Notes under the pieces: generated by a model
The model's database searches: none
Seen by the model: the letters and a program-made list of their open reading frames with translations, nothing else
Told to the model about the DNA's origin: nothing
From: Kordiimonadales bacterium
Lineage (GTDB): Bacteria > Pseudomonadota > Alphaproteobacteria > Sphingomonadales > Kordiimonadaceae
Assembly: GCA_015485385.1 (NCBI GenBank)
Contig: WFTS01000008.1
Location: forward strand, 1 to 64,000
Direction: 5' to 3'
DNA length: 64,000 nt
Made by a program: the position numbers and the translations under genes
In this document: positions 1-10,312 of the stretch, one piece after another
How the letters are laid out: each line of letters starts with the position of its first letter
How positions within the stretch are numbered: position 1 is the first letter of the stretch

Positions 1-1
1 C

Positions 2-1015
2 TTATACACGTTGCTTGGTTCGGTTCTAATGCTGGTTGCTGTGCTGTATATGTATATTGAAACCGGCACGACTGATATTCAGCTATTGATGGATGCTAAC
101 TTTGACCCGGGCGTTCAAAACTGGTTGTGGCTTGCGTTCTTCGCGTCTTTTGCTGTGAAAATGCCAATGTGGCCTGTACACACATGGTTACCCGATGCAC
201 ACGTTCAGGCACCAACAGGGGGCTCTGTTATACTAGCGGGTGTTTTGTTGAAGATGGGAGGGTACGGCTTTTTGCGCTTTAGCCTTCCGATGTTCCCAGA
301 GGCGACCGAGCATTTTGCCTGGCTTGTGTTTAGCTTATCCATTATCGCGGTGATCTATACATCCCTTGTGGCACTGGTTCAGCAAGACATCAAAAAGCTG
401 ATCGCTTATTCATCTGTGGCACATATGGGCTTTGTGACTATCGGGATTTTCTTATTGAACACAAATGGGATTGAAGGCGCGATCTTCACAATGCTTAGTC
501 ACGGCATTGTATCAGCAGCCTTATTCCTTGCTGTTGGTGTGGTCTATGACCGGTTGCACACGCGTGAAATTAGCCGCTACGGTGGTTTGGCGATTAATAT
601 GAAGGTTTACGCGACAGTGTTTGTGATATTTTCGCTGGCCTCTGTCGGCCTTCCGGGCACCAGTGGCTTTATCGGAGAATTACTCGTTCTCAACGGGGCA
701 TATACCTATAATAGCTGGATCGCTTTCGGGGCTGCTACAGGCCTGATCTTGGGGGCGGCCTATATGCTCTATTTGGTGCGCCGTTTTATCTTTGGCGAAC
801 TTGATAAAGATGATGTGAAGGCCATGCCAGACCTGAACCTGCGAGAAAAACTTATTTTTGCACCGCTGATAGCGATCGTATTTTGGATGGGCATCTACCC
901 CAATAGCTTTTTGGAACCCATGCATGCCTCTGTGGCAAATCTGATCAATTCAAATTTCTCTTCAACGATTGAGCATGCTGCGACACCTTTAGGTGCCGCA
1001 GACACTGCGCGCTAA
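2..1015 (+). CDS. nuoM: NADH-quinone oxidoreductase subunit M, C-terminal part (5' end outside window)
   Basis: Frame open from base 2; motifs [36 protein letters not shown] and [18 protein letters not shown] typical of NuoM; followed by nuoN. Confidence 0.96.
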   Translation, partial: LYTLLGSVLMLVAVLYMYIETGTTDIQLLMDANFDPGVQNWLWLAFFASFAVKMPMWPVHTWLPDAHVQAPTGGSVILAGVLLKMGGYGFLRFSLPMFPEATEHFAWLVFSLSIIAVIYTSLVALVQQDIKKLIAYSSVAHMGFVTIGIFLLNTNGIEGAIFTMLSHGIVSAALFLAVGVVYDRLHTREISRYGGLAINMKVYATVFVIFSLASVGLPGTSGFIGELLVLNGAYTYNSWIAFGAATGLILGAAYMLYLVRRFIFGELDKDDVKAMPDLNLREKLIFAPLIAIVFWMGIYPNSFLEPMHASVANLINSNFSSTIEHAATPLGAADTAR

Positions 1016-1028
1016 GGAGCCTGAACCG

Positions 1029-2483
1029 ATGAACGGTGAATTTCCTAACCTTATCCCGGTTTATCCAGAGATTTTTCTGGCCCTAGCTTCCATGGCGCTT
1101 TTAATGTTCGGTGTTTTTGGTGGGGATAAAAAGTACGATCAAGTCGCAAACCTTTCGATCTTGTCACTTTTGGTGGCCGGTACTCTTATGTTTACTGAAG
1201 TGGGCGGTGCGCGCATCGTTACATTTGGCGGAATGTTTGTCTCTGATGCCTTCGCAATCTTTACCAAGGTTATGGTGTTAGTCGGCTCTGGTACCGCAAT
1301 TTTGATTTCGGGCAGGTTTTTGAAAGACCATAAAATCAACCGGTTTGAGTATCCCATTTTAATCCTGCTGGCCACGCTCGGCATGATGATTATGATTTCA
1401 TCGAATAATTTGATGACCTTATACGTTGGTCTAGAACTTCAAAGCCTGTCGCTTTATGTTCTGGCCGCAATGAACCGGGACAGGATACGGTCAACTGAAG
1501 CTGGCTTGAAATATTTTGTGCTCGGCGCGCTATCATCAGGCATGCTCTTATACGGGATTTCCCTGATATATGGCTTTGCGGGCACTACAGATTTTGATCA
1601 TTTGGCACAGAGTATAGAAGCAGGCCATTCACCAGCAGTTGGTGTGATTATCGGTATGGTTTTCCTACTTTCTGGCCTTGCCTTTAAAATCTCAGCTGTT
1701 CCGTTTCATATGTGGACACCGGATGTTTACGAGGGTTCGCCCACTCCGGTCACAGCCTTTTTTGCTGCGGCTCCAAAGGTTGCGGCTCTTGCCTTGATGG
1801 TGCGAGCAACTGTGGGCGCCTTTCCGGGCTTGGTTGCAGAATGGCAGCAGTTGCTTATTTTTATGTCGGTCGCGTCTATGCTTGTAGGGGCTTTCATTGC
1901 ACTGGTTCAAACCAACATCAAGCGTCTGCTCGCCTATTCGTCAATTGGTCACGTTGGGTATGCGCTTGTTGGATTAGCCGCAGGCACTGAGGCAGGAATT
2001 GAGGCCTTGTTGATCTATCTAGCCATTTACCTAACAATGACACTTGGAACATTCGCTGCGGTTTTGACCATGCGCAGAAGTGAGGGGGCAGTTGAAAATA
2101 TTACTGACCTTGCAGGATTATCTACGACCAACCTACCACTAGCCGTTGCTATAGCCACATTTATGTTCTCACTTGCAGGTATTCCGCTATTGGCTGGCTT
2201 TTGGGGAAAATGGTTTGTTTTCCTTGCCGCTGTAGACGCAGGCCTATGGCCTCTTGCCTTGATCGGTTTGGTGACAAGTGTTGTAAGCGCATATTATTAT
2301 TTGCGCATTGTGAAGATTATGTTCTTTGATGAAGCCAGTTCTGGCTTTGATATGGGCCACGGGCGCTCAGTATCTACGGTCATTGGCGTGGCTGCTCTGG
2401 TGAACTCGCCGCTGAGTTATATCTTTTTAATTATGCTGTTGGTTCCGGCTGCAAACTGGGCTGCACAAGCACTCTTTTTCTAG
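1029..2483 (+). CDS. nuoN: NADH-quinone oxidoreductase subunit N
   Basis: LYVGLELQSLSLYVLAA, FKISAVPFHMWTPDVYEGSPTPVTAFFA, QTNIKRLLAYSSIGHVGY; start chosen at ATG 1029 after AAGGAG; ORF extends to 993. Confidence 0.96.
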   Translation: MNGEFPNLIPVYPEIFLALASMALLMFGVFGGDKKYDQVANLSILSLLVAGTLMFTEVGGARIVTFGGMFVSDAFAIFTKVMVLVGSGTAILISGRFLKDHKINRFEYPILILLATLGMMIMISSNNLMTLYVGLELQSLSLYVLAAMNRDRIRSTEAGLKYFVLGALSSGMLLYGISLIYGFAGTTDFDHLAQSIEAGHSPAVGVIIGMVFLLSGLAFKISAVPFHMWTPDVYEGSPTPVTAFFAAAPKVAALALMVRATVGAFPGLVAEWQQLLIFMSVASMLVGAFIALVQTNIKRLLAYSSIGHVGYALVGLAAGTEAGIEALLIYLAIYLTMTLGTFAAVLTMRRSEGAVENITDLAGLSTTNLPLAVAIATFMFSLAGIPLLAGFWGKWFVFLAAVDAGLWPLALIGLVTSVVSAYYYLRIVKIMFFDEASSGFDMGHGRSVSTVIGVAALVNSPLSYIFLIMLLVPAANWAAQALFF

Positions 2484-3328
2484 TGCCAGCCAAGACTTAT
2501 GAAAACTGGGGGGCCTCGGTACCACACGGTGTCGAGGCCCACTTTTATGCTGATTGCAGCAGCACGAATGATATTGCCGCCTCATATGGCTGCTCGAAGG
2601 CTGTAAGGCCCACATGGATCATCGCTGGCACACAGTCTGGTGGGCGAGGACGTAAGGGCCGCCCTTGGGTGTCTGAGGAGGGTAATTTATATGCGTCGCT
2701 TATATTTTGCCCTTCTATTCGTCCCTTGGATATTTACGCCTTACCATATTTGGTGGCCCTCGCCGTAAGGGACGCAGTTATCCAATTGGGCGCACCTCCG
2801 GATGATGTTCAGTGCAAATGGCCAAATGACATTTTGCTAAAGGGCCAAAAAGTTTGTGGGATATTAATCGAGAGCAGCGCACGATCTTCAAGCGCACTTG
2901 AATATGTTATCATCGGTGTTGGGTTGAACCTGCGACATAGCCCCGAGAATGCACAGTTTAAAGCGACCTCTCTTAAAGATGCTTTAGCCAAGGATATATC
3001 AGTTAAAGATGCTATCCAAACACTAGCGAACACCTTAAAACAGCGGTTACAGGCTTGGGACACTCAGGACTTTACTCCGATCAAAAATGAATGGACAGGT
3101 TGTGCATGGGGCCTTGGTGAGAAACGACTTATAAATACGGATACTGCTGCCTTTCTTGCCACTTTGCTGGGATTAGATGATTTTGGAAGTCTAGCTGTAA
3201 GGCTTGAAAGCGGTGAAGAGCGTTTTATCACGACAGCTGATATATTTCCCACTATAAGCCGTGACGGTACAGACGGTACAGACGGTACAGACGGGGCAGC
3301 AAGAACATACGGATATAAGGAAGTCTAG
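2483..3328 (+). CDS. birA: biotin--[acetyl-CoA-carboxylase] ligase
   Basis: GTG start overlapping the nuoN stop; SGGRGRKGRPWVSEEGNLYASL, KWPNDILLKGQKVCGILIE biotin ligase motifs. Confidence 0.93.
   Translation: MPAKTYENWGASVPHGVEAHFYADCSSTNDIAASYGCSKAVRPTWIIAGTQSGGRGRKGRPWVSEEGNLYASLIFCPSIRPLDIYALPYLVALAVRDAVIQLGAPPDDVQCKWPNDILLKGQKVCGILIESSARSSSALEYVIIGVGLNLRHSPENAQFKATSLKDALAKDISVKDAIQTLANTLKQRLQAWDTQDFTPIKNEWTGCAWGLGEKRLINTDTAAFLATLLGLDDFGSLAVRLESGEERFITTADIFPTISRDGTDGTDGTDGAARTYGYKEV
3263..3298. repeat. In-frame 9-bp tandem repeat (GACGGTACA x3 + GACGGGGCA) at the birA 3' end
   Basis: gacggtaca gacggtaca gacggtaca gacggggca read directly; encodes DGTDGTDGTDGA. Confidence 0.95.
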
Positions 3329-3330
3329 TT

Positions 3331-4104
3331 ATGTTACTGACAATTGACGCAGGCAATACCAATACAGTATTTGCGCTTATGGACGGGGACGAATTAGTCC
3401 AACAGTGGCGTTTATCAACGGATAGCCAACGCACTGTTGACGAATATATCGTCTGGATTAGTCATTTGATGAGTTTATATGGCCAGTCAACCGAGAGCGT
3501 GACCGGAGCTATCATTGCCAGCGTCGTTCCTCCTGCCTTGCGGCCACTCTCTGAACTTTGCAGCAAATATTTTAAATGCATGCCGCTTATAGTTGGGGAT
3601 AAATCAGTAGATTTGGGTGTAGATGTGCGTGTTACAAACCCTGATGAGGTTGGGGCTGACAGGCTTGTGAACACCGTTGCGGCATACGCTGAATATGGCG
3701 GGTCTGTCGTTGTGCTGGATTTTGGGACAGCAACCACTTTTGATGTTGTTAGTGATGATGGGGCTTATGTGGGCGGTATTATCTGTCCGGGTATAAATTT
3801 ATCCCTAACGGCTTTGCATCAAGCAGCCGCTAAATTGCCGCGTATTGCAGTGGCTGCTCCTGAAAACAAACAGGTAACAGGTAAAACCACATACGAATGT
3901 ATGCAATCTGGTATTTTCTGGGGCTATATCAGCATGATTGAGGGCCTAGTGACACGCCTGAAGGCGGAACACGGCACGGACATGAAGATAATAGCCACAG
4001 GTGGTTTAGCCCCTGTTTTCGCCGACTGGACCGATGCAATTGATACGGTCAGTGGATCCTTAACTTTGGATGGTCTGCGGCTAATATATGAACGGAATCA
4101 ATAA
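3331..4104 (+). CDS. coaX: type III pantothenate kinase
   Basis: MLLTIDAGNTNTVFALMDG N-terminus, DLGVDVRVTNPDEVGADRLVN, VVVLDFGTATTFDVV; follows birA as is common. Confidence 0.95.
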   Translation: MLLTIDAGNTNTVFALMDGDELVQQWRLSTDSQRTVDEYIVWISHLMSLYGQSTESVTGAIIASVVPPALRPLSELCSKYFKCMPLIVGDKSVDLGVDVRVTNPDEVGADRLVNTVAAYAEYGGSVVVLDFGTATTFDVVSDDGAYVGGIICPGINLSLTALHQAAAKLPRIAVAAPENKQVTGKTTYECMQSGIFWGYISMIEGLVTRLKAEHGTDMKIIATGGLAPVFADWTDAIDTVSGSLTLDGLRLIYERNQ

Positions 4105-4110
4105 AACATA

Positions 4111-5790
4111 ATGGCATATCTGGCTGCACATGATGACCGCTTGCTATTTTTACCGCTAGGTGGATCAGGCGAAATTGGGATGAATCTCAATCTGTATGCC
4201 TATAAGGGTCAATGGATAATGGTTGATTGCGGAATGATGTTCGCAAGCGACTATACGCCGGGCGTGGATTTAATTTTGCCCGACACCAATTTTATCGAGA
4301 CAGAAAAGGCAGCCTTGGCAGGGCTACTTATAACGCACGGCCATGAAGACCACATAGGCGCGTTGCCGCATTTATGGGAACGATTTCGTTGCCCTGTATA
4401 TGCGACAGCTTTCACGGCGGAACTTATTAAAAGTAAACTTCAAGAAGTTGGGCTGATTGATGCTGTAGCTTTGCATATTGTCAAAGCAGGCGAGGCGTTT
4501 CCCATTGGCCCGTTTGAAGCAAGCTATGTTCCTTTAGCACATTCAATCGCTGAAGGGCACGGCATTGCTCTGACATGTGACAAGGGAACGATTTTTCATA
4601 CTGGGGACTGGAAGCTGGATGATGAACCGCTTATTGGTCCGGTTTGCCCGTCTGAGGAATTAACAGCATTAGGCGAAAAAGGCGTGTTGGCGATGGTGGG
4701 CGATTCTACCAATGTTTTCAATAAACACGCCTCAGGCTCTGAAGCTAAAGTACGCGAAAACCTGATTGAGATGGTTAAAGGTATGACCGGGCGCGTTGTG
4801 ATAACAACCTTTGCTTCTAACGTTGCCCGGCTAGAAACAATAGCCAAGGTAGCCAAAGAAACCGGACGGCATTTGGCCTTAATGGGACGATCTATGCACC
4901 GTATTCTAGCTGCGGGACAGGAAACCGGATATTTTAAAGACCTTGATACTTTGATAGACGAGCAAGATGTTGGGGATATTCCACGCGATAACATATTGAT
5001 TGCTTGTACTGGCTGTCAGGGTGAACCCCGTGCTGCTATCGCCCGCATTGCACGAGGGGACCACAAACATATTCATTTGGCTGAGGGCGATAATGTGTTG
5101 TTTTCATCCAAAATCATTCCCGGCAATGAAATGACACTTGGGGCTCTGTTTAACGACCTTGCATCGAAAAAAATCAATGTCGTTACTGAAAAGGATGCTT
5201 TCATTCATGTGTCTGGGCATCCGGGCAGGGCAGAACTGCGCCATATGTATGATTGGGTAAAACCGCAGTGCGCTATTCCCGTCCACGGTGAGACCCGCCA
5301 CTTGATCCGTCACGCTGAGTTCGCAAAAGAAATGGGTGTTAAGCACCGTATTGTACCGCAAAATGGCGATGTGATTGAAATTCAGCCTTCAGGGGTGACA
5401 CTGGTGGACAGGGTTTCGGCTGGACGCTTGGCAGTTGATGGCCGCGTGATTGTCTCGGTTGAAGACAGTAGCCTTGCAGAGAGGCGGCGCGCAAGTGTGA
5501 GTGGGTTTGTAACAGTGAGTGCTATTTTCGACCGAAACGGGATGCTCGCGGCGCAGCCTGCTTTGGCTATATTGGGTTTGCCGCGCGGCAATGAAGAAAG
5601 CTTTCAGGATATACTCACGGATATTGTTGAGGATGCACTTGATCGCATGCCTCGTAAAGCACGCCTATCGGATACAGAAGTACAAGAGGTGAGCCGCATT
5701 GCCATTCGCCGCTATTGCCGAAAAGAGATAGGGAAAAACCCAGGCGTGGCCACATTGATCACGCGTCGCCACCATATTGAGTTTAGCTAG
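4111..5790 (+). CDS. rnj: ribonuclease J (metallo-beta-lactamase/beta-CASP family)
   Basis: LPLGGSGEIGMNLNLY, THGHEDHIGALPHLW, GDWKLDDEP, HVSGHPGRAELRHMYDWVKP. Confidence 0.95.
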   Translation: MAYLAAHDDRLLFLPLGGSGEIGMNLNLYAYKGQWIMVDCGMMFASDYTPGVDLILPDTNFIETEKAALAGLLITHGHEDHIGALPHLWERFRCPVYATAFTAELIKSKLQEVGLIDAVALHIVKAGEAFPIGPFEASYVPLAHSIAEGHGIALTCDKGTIFHTGDWKLDDEPLIGPVCPSEELTALGEKGVLAMVGDSTNVFNKHASGSEAKVRENLIEMVKGMTGRVVITTFASNVARLETIAKVAKETGRHLALMGRSMHRILAAGQETGYFKDLDTLIDEQDVGDIPRDNILIACTGCQGEPRAAIARIARGDHKHIHLAEGDNVLFSSKIIPGNEMTLGALFNDLASKKINVVTEKDAFIHVSGHPGRAELRHMYDWVKPQCAIPVHGETRHLIRHAEFAKEMGVKHRIVPQNGDVIEIQPSGVTLVDRVSAGRLAVDGRVIVSVEDSSLAERRRASVSGFVTVSAIFDRNGMLAAQPALAILGLPRGNEESFQDILTDIVEDALDRMPRKARLSDTEVQEVSRIAIRRYCRKEIGKNPGVATLITRRHHIEFS

Positions 5791-5806
5791 AAACCGGAGT
5801 GCCATC

Positions 5807-6211
5807 ATGATTGGACGATTGAACCATGTCGCTATAGCGGTGCCGGATTTGGATGCGGCTGTGCGCCAATACCGTGATATTTTAGGGGCAAATGTTACAC
5901 CGCCGTTGGATTTGCCAGATCACGGTGTTACCACTGTATTTGTGAATTTACCAAATACGAAGATTGAGCTTTTATTGCCACTTGGGGAAGGCTCACCAAT
6001 TGCTAAATTCCTTGATAAAAATCCATCAGGTGGAATGCATCATATCTGTTACGAAGTGGACGATATATTTGCTGCCCGAGATAAGCTGATCTCAGACGGC
6101 GCTCGGGTGCTTGGCTCTGGCGAGCCAAAAAATGGGGCGCACGGCAAGCCGGTATTATTTTTACATCCAAAAGATTTTAGCGGAACATTGGTTGAGATAG
6201 AGCAGGTTTAA
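5807..6211 (+). CDS. mce: methylmalonyl-CoA epimerase (VOC family)
   Basis: MIGRLNHVAIAVPDLDAAVRQYRD, GMHHICYEVDDI, GKPVLFLHPKDFSGTLVEIEQV; ATG 5807 preferred over ORF start 5777. Confidence 0.93.
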   Translation: MIGRLNHVAIAVPDLDAAVRQYRDILGANVTPPLDLPDHGVTTVFVNLPNTKIELLLPLGEGSPIAKFLDKNPSGGMHHICYEVDDIFAARDKLISDGARVLGSGEPKNGAHGKPVLFLHPKDFSGTLVEIEQV

Positions 6212-6216
6212 TCATT

Positions 6217-6471
6217 ATGAATATTGCAACAGTATTATTGGTTTTTGCCATCGCTTGGTGGTTGGTTTTCTTTGTCTCTCTCTCTGTGGGGGTTAGGGCG
6301 CAAACAGAAGATAACGAAGACATCGTGAAGGGAACAGTTCCAAGCGCGCCGAGCAACCCGAATTTAAAAATGAAGGTACGCTATACAACCGCTATTGCTG
6401 CTGTTCTGACAGTCATATATTATTTTATCGCAACGTCCGGCCTGATTAGCTTTCGAGTGCCTTTAAGTTAG
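6217..6471 (+). CDS. DUF1467-like small two-TM membrane protein
   Basis: 84 aa, two hydrophobic segments, WWLVFFVSLSVGVR; typical downstream neighbour of mce in alphaproteobacteria. Confidence 0.75.
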   Translation: MNIATVLLVFAIAWWLVFFVSLSVGVRAQTEDNEDIVKGTVPSAPSNPNLKMKVRYTTAIAAVLTVIYYFIATSGLISFRVPLS

Positions 6472-6490
6472 ACCCCTGATCAATGGAATG

Positions 6491-6540
6491 ACCGGATAAT
6501 AAAAAAGCAAAGCCTCACAGCTTTGCTTTTTTATCCCGGT
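6491..6540. terminator. Long, possibly bidirectional intrinsic terminator
   Basis: ACCGGATAATAAAAAAGCAAAG-cctcacag-CTTTGCTTTTTTATCCCGGT; near-complete inverted repeat with A- and T-tracts. Confidence 0.85.
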
Positions 6541-6555
6541 GGGCAAGCTCTCGCA

Positions 6556-6601
6556 GGATACCAATTTCAAATAGCTTTAATGTCTATTCAAACTGGTGTC
6601 C
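6556..6601. repeat. Imperfect inverted repeat in the long mce/DUF1467-proS intergenic region
   Basis: GGATACCAATTTCAAATAG (6556-6574) versus CTATTCAAACTGGTGTCC (6584-6601; reverse complement GGACACCAGTTTGAATAG), 9-nt loop. Confidence 0.7.
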
Positions 6602-6924
6602 TGGGGCCGACCTCATTTGGTAGTGTGCCTCCCTAAGCGTGGACCATATTAATGTTGGCTCCATCAAACTCAGAGCCTAGAAATTATGTGAATAGGGCGC
6701 TTTTGTCACGAGCACAAAGCCACTAGAACCCCAGCTGTACATTGGTTTTTGAGCATTGTTGCGCGAATGCAACATATATTGGGTTTGACTATATCAAACT
6801 GTCCATATTTGGTGGTTTTTGCCTTAAAGTTGAATGATATGAAGAAAGCCGTTGCCATTAACACCGTGGCCCGGCAAAAGAAGCGTTACGAATAAGAATA
6901 AATTTTTGCGAAAGATCCGATCCA

Positions 6925-8238
6925 ATGCGTTTAAGCCGCTATTTTCTGCCAACCTTAAAAGAAAACCCTTCCGAGGCTCAGATTGCTTCGCACCGTTTGA
7001 TGTTGCGTGCCGGCATGGTGCGACAGGGTGCTGCGGGCATCTATAGCTGGCTACCTCTGGGCCAGCGTGTTCTTAGAAAGATTGAACAGATAGTGCGTGA
7101 AGAGCAAGATAAGGCAGGCGCGCTTGAAGTTCTGATGCCAACGATCCAGTCGGCAGAGCTATGGTCGGAGAGTGGGCGCTATGACGATTACGGCAAGGAA
7201 ATGCTGCGTATCCAAGACCGCCATGGCCGTGAAATGCTTTATGGGCCCACTAATGAAGAATTGATCACAGATATTTTCCGCAGGGAAGTGCGCTCCTACC
7301 GTGATCTGCCTAAAAATCTATATCATATACAGTGGAAATTTCGTGATGAAATACGCCCCCGTTTTGGTGTGATGCGCGGACGTGAATTTTTAATGAAGGA
7401 TGCTTATAGCTTTGATATTTCAGCAGAGGAGGGTGTGAAAAGCTATAATGCGATGTTTGTTGCCTATCTGCGCACCTTTAAGCGCCTTGGCTTGAAAGCA
7501 ATCCCGATGCGGGCAGATACCGGCCCCATTGGAGGAGATCTTTCTCACGAGTTCCTTGTTATTGCTGACACCGGCGAAAGCGAAGTATTTTTCCATAAGA
7601 AATTCAATGATATGGAAGCTCCATCAGATGTTACAAACGATGCTGACGAGCTGGCCTCAATTGTTGCAGATTGGACAGAGCCATACGCCGCCACAGATGA
7701 AATGCATGACGAGGCATCTTGCACAGTTGATAAGGACGAGCTTATCAATGGGCGCGGTATTGAGGTTGGTCATATTTTCTTCTTTGGCGATAAATATTCT
7801 AAGCCCATGAAGGCGGAAGTGCAGGGTCCTGACGGGCAAAGCACTCCGGTTCAGATGGGGTCATATGGGATTGGTGTCTCGCGGCTTGTTGGCGGAATTA
7901 TTGAGGCCTGCCATGATGAAAATGGCATTATTTGGCCTGAATCGGTCGCCCCTTTTAAGCTTGGCTTGATGAACTTAGGCCCTAAGAAGGATGACTGTGT
8001 GACATTCTGTGACAAATTATATGCAGATTTAGAGGCAGCGGGTGTTGAGGTTCTGTATGATGATCGCAAAGATGGGGCTGGTGCCAAGTTTGCCAATATG
8101 GACCTTATCGGATTGCCGTGGCAGGCTGCGATCGGTCCGCGTAGCCTTAAAAATGGCACAGTTGAACTTAAAAATCGCGCAACCGGTGAGAAACTAGAGG
8201 TTTCACCGCAAGACCTTATTGCCAAGATGGCTGGCTAA
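6925..8238 (+). CDS. proS: prolyl-tRNA synthetase (short alphaproteobacterial type, no large editing insertion)
   Basis: [83 protein letters not shown]. Confidence 0.96.
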   Translation: MRLSRYFLPTLKENPSEAQIASHRLMLRAGMVRQGAAGIYSWLPLGQRVLRKIEQIVREEQDKAGALEVLMPTIQSAELWSESGRYDDYGKEMLRIQDRHGREMLYGPTNEELITDIFRREVRSYRDLPKNLYHIQWKFRDEIRPRFGVMRGREFLMKDAYSFDISAEEGVKSYNAMFVAYLRTFKRLGLKAIPMRADTGPIGGDLSHEFLVIADTGESEVFFHKKFNDMEAPSDVTNDADELASIVADWTEPYAATDEMHDEASCTVDKDELINGRGIEVGHIFFFGDKYSKPMKAEVQGPDGQSTPVQMGSYGIGVSRLVGGIIEACHDENGIIWPESVAPFKLGLMNLGPKKDDCVTFCDKLYADLEAAGVEVLYDDRKDGAGAKFANMDLIGLPWQAAIGPRSLKNGTVELKNRATGEKLEVSPQDLIAKMAG

Positions 8239-8251
8239 TCAGGAGACGTTG

Positions 8252-9499
8252 GTGCTTGGTAACGGATATGAATGGGCTGTAGCGCGGCGCTACTTATTGC
8301 GCCCCCCAAGTGATGGTTTTATCTCACTAAACACCATTCTGTCCGTGTCGGCCATTGCTGTAGGCGTCATGGTTCTTATATCTGTGATGTCCGTGATGAA
8401 CGGGTTTCGTGCCGGGTTAATGGAAAGTGTTCTGGGCTATCAGGGACATGCTGTTGTCAGTGGCTACGGCGGGCGTATTGAGGATCATGAAACGCTGGTC
8501 AAACGTCTGAGACAAATCCCCGGGGTGGTTAGGGTTCGCCCTTATTTACAAGAACAAGTTGTTGCGATGAATGCCGGGCGCAATAAAGGCGCTATCGTGC
8601 GCGGACTACCAAAGAGCCAGCTTAGTAAAAAAGGCTTGGACAGTATGACAGTTTTGCGGGGCTCTGTAGAGGCGGCACAGGAAAATGGCGGCCTTGTGCT
8701 TGGCTATGTCCTAGCGCAGCGTCTTGGTGTAACTGTGGGCAGTGAAGTGACCATTATCAGCCCTCGCTCAGTGGCGACACCGTTTGGGTCTACACTGCGC
8801 TATCTAGCCTACACAGTTGAGGCTGTTGTTGAGGTAGGGCTTTATCAGTATGATGAAACTTTCATTGGAATGCCCATCGAAGAGGCGCAACGTTTCTTTC
8901 GTGCAGGAGACAGCATTTCAACCATTGAAATTTTCATGGATAATCCTGAGGACATTGACAGTGTTTTCCCGCTGATTCAGGAGACAGTGGGAAAATCAGC
9001 TTATGTGGCCAGTTGGCGTTCGTTTAACCCTGCGCTGATGGGCACGCTTCAGACCGAGCGCGTGGCCATGTTCCTAATCCTCAGCTTGATCATCCTTGTT
9101 GCCGTTTTTAACGTGTCATCCAGTTTGGTGATGCTGGTTAAAGAAAAATCAGGCGACATTGCCATTCTACGAACCATGGGCGCGACACGAGCGTCTATAA
9201 GGAAAATCTTTCTGATAGTCGGGTTAAGTATTGGTTTTACTGGCATATTTGTTGGCAGCCTTCTTGCCAGTCTGATTGTGATTTATATCGAACCTATTAA
9301 ACGCTTTATTGAATGGATGACGGGTCAAAATATGTGGGATCCGGCTACGCGGTTTATTTCTGAAATTCGCGCAGAAGCTGACCCAACTGAAGTTGCTATG
9401 ACCATAGCGGTTGCCGTTTTAATGTCGTTTCTTGCTACAATTTTGCCAGCGATGCGCGCTAGCAGGCTCGATCCTGTTTCAATCCTTCGCCATGAATAG
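8252..9499 (+). CDS. lolC: lipoprotein-releasing ABC transporter permease LolC/LolE
   Basis: RRYLLRPPSDGFISLNTILSVSAIAVGVMVLISVMSVMNGFR, EKSGDIAILRTMGATRASIRKIF; start uncertain (8219 ATG or 8252 GTG). Confidence 0.9.
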   Translation: MLGNGYEWAVARRYLLRPPSDGFISLNTILSVSAIAVGVMVLISVMSVMNGFRAGLMESVLGYQGHAVVSGYGGRIEDHETLVKRLRQIPGVVRVRPYLQEQVVAMNAGRNKGAIVRGLPKSQLSKKGLDSMTVLRGSVEAAQENGGLVLGYVLAQRLGVTVGSEVTIISPRSVATPFGSTLRYLAYTVEAVVEVGLYQYDETFIGMPIEEAQRFFRAGDSISTIEIFMDNPEDIDSVFPLIQETVGKSAYVASWRSFNPALMGTLQTERVAMFLILSLIILVAVFNVSSSLVMLVKEKSGDIAILRTMGATRASIRKIFLIVGLSIGFTGIFVGSLLASLIVIYIEPIKRFIEWMTGQNMWDPATRFISEIRAEADPTEVAMTIAVAVLMSFLATILPAMRASRLDPVSILRHE

Positions 9500-9508
9500 G
9501 GTCGTATC

Positions 9509-10216
9509 ATGAATAAGCTAGTCCATGATGAAAATGAAAGCGTGAGCATTTTAAGTCTCAAAGGCGTGACGCGGTCCTTTTATCAAGGGCATAAAGCCGT
9601 TGATGTCCTCCGCGGGATTGATCTTGAGGTAAGCTCAGGGGAACTTGTCGCTTTGATTGGTGCATCAGGATCAGGCAAATCAACCCTTCTTCAGGTGGCG
9701 GGACTTCTTGATAGTAGTTACGACGGTACGATAACAATCGCAGGCACCAACCCTGTTGACCTGAAAGAGGATGCCCTAAGCGCCCTGCGCAGGGACAAGC
9801 TTGGTTTTATCTATCAGTTTCATCATCTGTTGCCCGACTTTACGGCAGAGGAAAATGTGGCCATGGCCTTGCGCCTAAAGGGCATAAGTGACACCGTTGC
9901 CAGAGCCGCCGCAAAAGAAGTTCTGGACGATCTGGGGATGAAGGAACGGTTTGACCATGTTCCTGCAAAACTCTCCGGCGGTGAGCAACAGCGAGTGGCT
10001 ATTGCGCGTGCAATTGTTGGCAATCCTAGCTTGTTGCTGGCGGATGAGCCTACAGGAAATCTGGATGAAGAAACCGCGGCACGAGTGTTTGAGCTGTTTT
10101 TAAAAACTGTTCGTGACCGAAACCTGTCAGCGATTATTGCGACACATGACCGTTCGCTTGCGCGGAAATTAGATAGGCAATTGCAGTTAACAGAAGGCAA
10201 GCTTCATACTGTTTAA
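9509..10216 (+). CDS. lolD: lipoprotein-releasing ABC transporter ATP-binding protein
   Basis: Walker A GASGSGKST, LSGGEQQRVAIARAIV signature, Walker B LLLADEPTGNLD; downstream of lolC. Confidence 0.94.
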   Translation: MNKLVHDENESVSILSLKGVTRSFYQGHKAVDVLRGIDLEVSSGELVALIGASGSGKSTLLQVAGLLDSSYDGTITIAGTNPVDLKEDALSALRRDKLGFIYQFHHLLPDFTAEENVAMALRLKGISDTVARAAAKEVLDDLGMKERFDHVPAKLSGGEQQRVAIARAIVGNPSLLLADEPTGNLDEETAARVFELFLKTVRDRNLSAIIATHDRSLARKLDRQLQLTEGKLHTV

Positions 10217-10312
10217 ACTGCATGCCCTTTGGCTGGAAATTCAGCAAGAGGGCGGCTAATATTGAAATGACACTCGATTCACTTGATTCATTTTACTGGA
10301 TAGTAGGCAGCT

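Noticed and set aside
6783-6799. FNR/FixK-like box (TTGA-N-TCAA)
   Set aside because: Spacer is one base too short for the TTGAT-N4-ATCAA consensus; kept only as a small dyad.
7529-7810. 93-aa out-of-frame ORF inside proS
   Set aside because: Alternate-frame ORF within a well-supported proS.
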